A DNA stretch of 64,000 nt, from NCBI RefSeq assembly GCF_009192765.1, contig NZ_VOHQ01000001.1, positions 310,001-374,000 on the forward strand, given 5' to 3'. The translations under genes were made by a program, and so were the position numbers. The notes beneath the pieces were generated by a model, which ran no database searches, had not been told where the DNA came from, and was given only the letters and a program-made list of their open reading frames with translations. Source of the stretch: Agriterribacter humi (GTDB lineage Bacteria > Bacteroidota > Bacteroidia > Chitinophagales > Chitinophagaceae). Below, piece by piece: positions 63,289 to 64,000 of the stretch; position 1 is the first letter of the stretch, and each line of letters starts with the position of its first letter.

Positions 63289-64000
63289 TTATATTTCAAT
63301 TAATTCGGGAACAACAATATTATTAAACTGAGCATAAGCAGTTCCCCACGACAAGCCAACCCCAAAACCGCAAAGTAGCAGCCTGTTCTTTTTTTGCTGT
63401 AAATCATTTCTCATCTCTGTAACCATTGTAAGTGGAATTGATGCAGAACTTGTATTTCCAAAATGTTTAAGCGAGTAAGGAACTTTGTTTTCCGGAAGGC
63501 TTAATTTCTTCCTGATCTTTTCATTCATCATTTTATTTGCCTGATGAAATACAGCGTAGTCAATATCATCATTGGTAATGGCAAGATGTTCCATCAATTT
63601 TTTGCAGGTTTTTGGCGCTTCACTAATGCCAAAGGAAAAAACGTCAAACCCGTCAAGATGTAAACTATTGGGCGATCTTACCAACCCGTCATCGTTGGTG
63701 TAGTCCACCAGTGATTTTTCTGAAAACCGATTGCGAAAACCTCCTTCAGGAACAATAATAGCTTTATATCCTGAGCCATCGGTAGCCATATGAAAATGCA
63801 CCCCTTCCGATTTTTCATCATACTCAAGGATCGTGGCAGCCCCGGCATCCCCAAATAACATACTGCTGCTTTTATCCTTAGGATTAGGGATTTTTGAAGC
63901 AGTGTCGCCCACTAATAAAAGTCCTTTTTTAATTTGCCCGGAAGAAAGATAAGAAGCGATCAGGTTTAATCCATACACATAGCCGCTGCATCCCAATGGC
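63289..64000 (-). CDS. 3-oxoacyl-ACP synthase III-like protein, 5' partial at window edge
   Basis: The frame runs off the right edge with no start, so only the C-terminal 235 or so residues are seen. They include the nucleophile block LGCSGYVYGLNL (Cys within 4 residues of the edge), AVFHQANKMMNEKIRKKL (His) and HFGNTSSASIPLTM (Asn). It ends with LCGFGVGLSWGTAYAQF and a short tail. It is a paralogue of the next gene, clearly similar but with independent divergence, so the two may form a heterodimer or act on different acyl groups. It belongs to the same operon. Confidence 0.88.
   Translation of the reverse strand, partial: PLGCSGYVYGLNLIASYLSSGQIKKGLLLVGDTASKIPNPKDKSSSMLFGDAGAATILEYDEKSEGVHFHMATDGSGYKAIIVPEGGFRNRFSEKSLVDYTNDDGLVRSPNSLHLDGFDVFSFGISEAPKTCKKLMEHLAITNDDIDYAVFHQANKMMNEKIRKKLSLPENKVPYSLKHFGNTSSASIPLTMVTEMRNDLQQKKNRLLLCGFGVGLSWGTAYAQFNNIVVPELIEI

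Overview
The window looks like chromosomal DNA of a Bacteroidota bacterium, most likely of the Chitinophagaceae type. The evidence is a SusC/SusD pair, abundant GH92 glycosidases, GSCFA, DUF6496 and DUF892 proteins, small Bacteroidota-type lipoproteins, moderate-to-low GC content and TAnnTTTG-type -7 promoter elements. This placement is inferred from gene content; no 16S or ribosomal protein gene is present.

Region 1 (1-18.6 kb) is a loosely organised housekeeping and stress region. It holds a 5'-truncated CehA/McbA metallohydrolase, a CinA/PncC amidohydrolase, a Nei/Fpg DNA glycosylase, a DUF892 ferritin-like protein, an orphan Rieske domain, a SET-domain protein next to a lysine-rich DUF6496 protein, DUF72, a PAS histidine kinase, two catalases of different clades, a GH13 alpha-amylase and an MFS transporter. 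Several short hypotheticals lie between them. Two fragments of a response regulator lie on opposite strands at 5.6 and 9.05 kb and look like the two sides of an inversion.

Region 2 (18.7-46 kb) is a glycan utilisation locus aimed at alpha-mannosides. It has three GH92 enzymes, a six-hairpin glycoside hydrolase, a DUF4185 protein, SusC/SusD and a large FG-GAP/ASPIC-UnbV lipoprotein at the cell surface and periplasm. A sugar porter, a ROK-family sugar kinase and a mannose-6-phosphate isomerase would take mannose into glycolysis. The only regulator in view is a GntR/UTRA protein. Two matching palindromes of HutC type lie in the intergenic regions at 21.07 and 41.23 kb and are candidate operators. 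A decayed REP-associated transposase fragment with two families of short palindromes sits in the middle (29.6-31.1 kb).

Region 3 (46.3-58.5 kb) is core-like: tRNA-Lys(CTT), a HMG-CoA lyase, a GSCFA protein, a YbbAP-type ABC transporter divergent from a TesA-like esterase, thioredoxin overlapping a rhodanese-thioredoxin fusion, a LemA/TPM/TPM cluster, a DUF6807 protein and a Tat-exported Gfo/Idh/MocA oxidoreductase.

Region 4 (58.6-64 kb, all minus strand, running in from beyond the right edge) is a surface-glycan biosynthesis operon: two tandem ketoacyl-ACP-synthase-III-like proteins, an initiating sugar transferase, a sugar-transfer ATP-grasp protein, a NeuD/PglD-like acetyltransferase and a DegT aminotransferase.

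The most promising leads are the SET/DUF6496 pair as a possible lysine-methyltransferase and chromatin-protein module, the reconstructible inverted response regulator, the shared GntR operator, and the KAS-III pair inside a glycan operon.
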